Below, piece after piece: positions 4,702-5,658 of a stretch of DNA of 5,658 nucleotides. Numbering within the stretch: position 1 is the stretch's first letter; each line of letters opens with the position of its first letter. The notes beneath the pieces are model-generated. The model saw only the letters and a list, made by a program, of their open reading frames with translations. It searched no databases and was not told the origin of the DNA. The stretch comes from Christiangramia sp. (GTDB lineage Bacteria > Bacteroidota > Bacteroidia > Flavobacteriales > Flavobacteriaceae). The stretch spans positions 1 to 5,658 of the forward strand of contig JAHELO010000130.1 of assembly GCA_024644145.1 (NCBI GenBank), written 5' to 3'. The translations under genes were made by a program, and so were the position numbers.

Positions 4702-5658
4702 ATGAGTAAAGTAATTGGAATTGACTTGGGTACCACCAACTCCTGCGTTGCCGTAATGGAAGGTAGCGAGCCAACGGTGATACCTAATGCCGAAGGTAAG
4801 AGAACTACACCCTCTGTGATTGCATTCGTAGAAGGTGGCGAGATAAAAGTTGGGGACCCTGCAAAGCGTCAGGCTGTAACCAACCCACAGAAAACTATTT
4901 CTTCCATTAAGAGATTTATGGGGAACAAGTTTTCTGAATCTTCAAAAGAAGCGGGAAGAGTACCTTATACTGTAAAGAAAGGTGATAACGATACTCCTCG
5001 TGTAGAAATTGACGGTCGTTTATATACTCCTCAGGAACTTTCAGCTATGGTGCTTCAAAAAATGAAGAAAACTGCTGAAGATTATCTTGGACAGGATGTA
5101 ACCGAAGCGGTAATTACTGTACCTGCATATTTTAACGATTCTCAGCGTCACGCGACTAAAGAAGCTGGTGAGATCGCAGGTCTTAAAGTAAGAAGAATTA
5201 TAAACGAGCCTACTGCTGCGGCACTGGCTTATGGTTTAGATAAAAAATCTCAGGATCAGAAGATCGCGGTGTATGACCTTGGTGGTGGTACATTTGATAT
5301 TTCTATTCTTGAACTAGGTGATGGTGTATTTGAAGTACTTTCTACTAATGGTGACACTCACCTTGGTGGTGACGACTTTGATGAAGTATTGATCGACTAT
5401 CTTGCAGATAACTTCCAGAAAGCAGAAGACATTGATCTTAGAAAAGATCCTATGGCACTTCAACGTCTAAAAGAAGCAGCAGAGAAAGCGAAGATCGAAT
5501 TATCTTCTTCTTCTCAAACTGAGATCAATCTTCCTTATGTAACTGCTACTGCTAGTGGACCAAAGCACCTTGTAGAAACGATCACTCGTTCTAAGTTTGA
5601 GCAATTAGCTTCAGAACTTGTAACAAGATCTATGGAGCCGGTGAAAAAAGCTCTTAGC
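4702..5658 (+). CDS. dnaK: molecular chaperone DnaK (Hsp70), N-terminal half, cut by window edge
   Basis: DnaK is the ATP-driven cytoplasmic Hsp70 that binds exposed hydrophobic peptides, working with DnaJ and GrpE. The window holds 319 codons, in frame to the last base, out of about 630-640. This covers most of the actin-like ATPase domain; the end of that domain, the linker and the peptide-binding domain lie beyond the right edge. Visible motifs are [16 protein letters not shown] (6-21, phosphate 1, Asp8), Lys70 in [23 protein letters not shown] (140-156), [11 protein letters not shown] (168-178, Glu169), and [14 protein letters not shown] (190-203, phosphate 2, with Asp192, Thr197 and Asp199). 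These match E. coli Asp8, Lys70, Glu171, Asp194, Thr199 and Asp201. The ATG at 4702 gives the canonical [14 protein letters not shown] start; no Shine-Dalgarno precedes it. It is divergent from sdaA. Confidence 0.98.
   Translation, partial: MSKVIGIDLGTTNSCVAVMEGSEPTVIPNAEGKRTTPSVIAFVEGGEIKVGDPAKRQAVTNPQKTISSIKRFMGNKFSESSKEAGRVPYTVKKGDNDTPRVEIDGRLYTPQELSAMVLQKMKKTAEDYLGQDVTEAVITVPAYFNDSQRHATKEAGEIAGLKVRRIINEPTAAALAYGLDKKSQDQKIAVYDLGGGTFDISILELGDGVFEVLSTNGDTHLGGDDFDEVLIDYLADNFQKAEDIDLRKDPMALQRLKEAAEKAKIELSSSSQTEINLPYVTATASGPKHLVETITRSKFEQLASELVTRSMEPVKKALS

Noticed and set aside
1..5658. Mobile element, CRISPR array, tRNA or rRNA
   Set aside because: No transposase, integrase, regular repeat-spacer pattern or structured RNA sequence was seen; nearly all of the window is explained by six ordinary genes and short spacers.

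Overview
This window looks like chromosomal DNA of a marine-type flavobacterium (Bacteroidota, close to Gramella/Christiangramia in flavour). Several things suggest this: AT-rich intergenic regions, near absence of Shine-Dalgarno sequences, promoter elements resembling the Bacteroidota -7 consensus TAnnTTTG, a lipoprotein signal on an exported enzyme, and protein sequences of flavobacterial type. The genus is inference only. There is no sign of a mobile element, CRISPR array, prophage or RNA gene.

Layout from left to right. At 1-676 (minus) is the N-terminal five-sixths or so of panB (pantothenate synthesis), cut by the left edge. After a 64-bp divergent gap, a small secreted NTF2-like protein runs rightward at 741-1199. 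It meets tail to tail, with a 4-base overlap, a leftward gene at 1196-2230. That gene encodes a lipoprotein of the formylglycine-generating enzyme (FGE/SUMF1) family which, unlike most bacterial SUMF-domain proteins, keeps both catalytic copper-binding cysteines. A 122-bp gap carries its likely promoter. Next, also leftward, is a probable two-gene operon: sdaA (single-chain iron-sulfur L-serine dehydratase, 3055-4488), followed 12 bases later by a CPBP-family membrane protease (2353-3042) that seems to start at TTG. A 213-bp divergent region then separates sdaA from dnaK, which starts at 4702 and runs off the right edge after its ATPase domain.

Most genes are housekeeping genes with no shared pathway. 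I do not see a new multi-gene system. The points most worth a second look are the exported lipoprotein FGE with an intact active site, the control region of dnaK (a perfect 6-1-6 palindrome 12 bases upstream of a sigma-54-like -24/-12 element, and no CIRCE operator), the TTG-started CPBP protease coupled to sdaA, and an imperfect inverted repeat bracketing the sdaA-CPBP unit.
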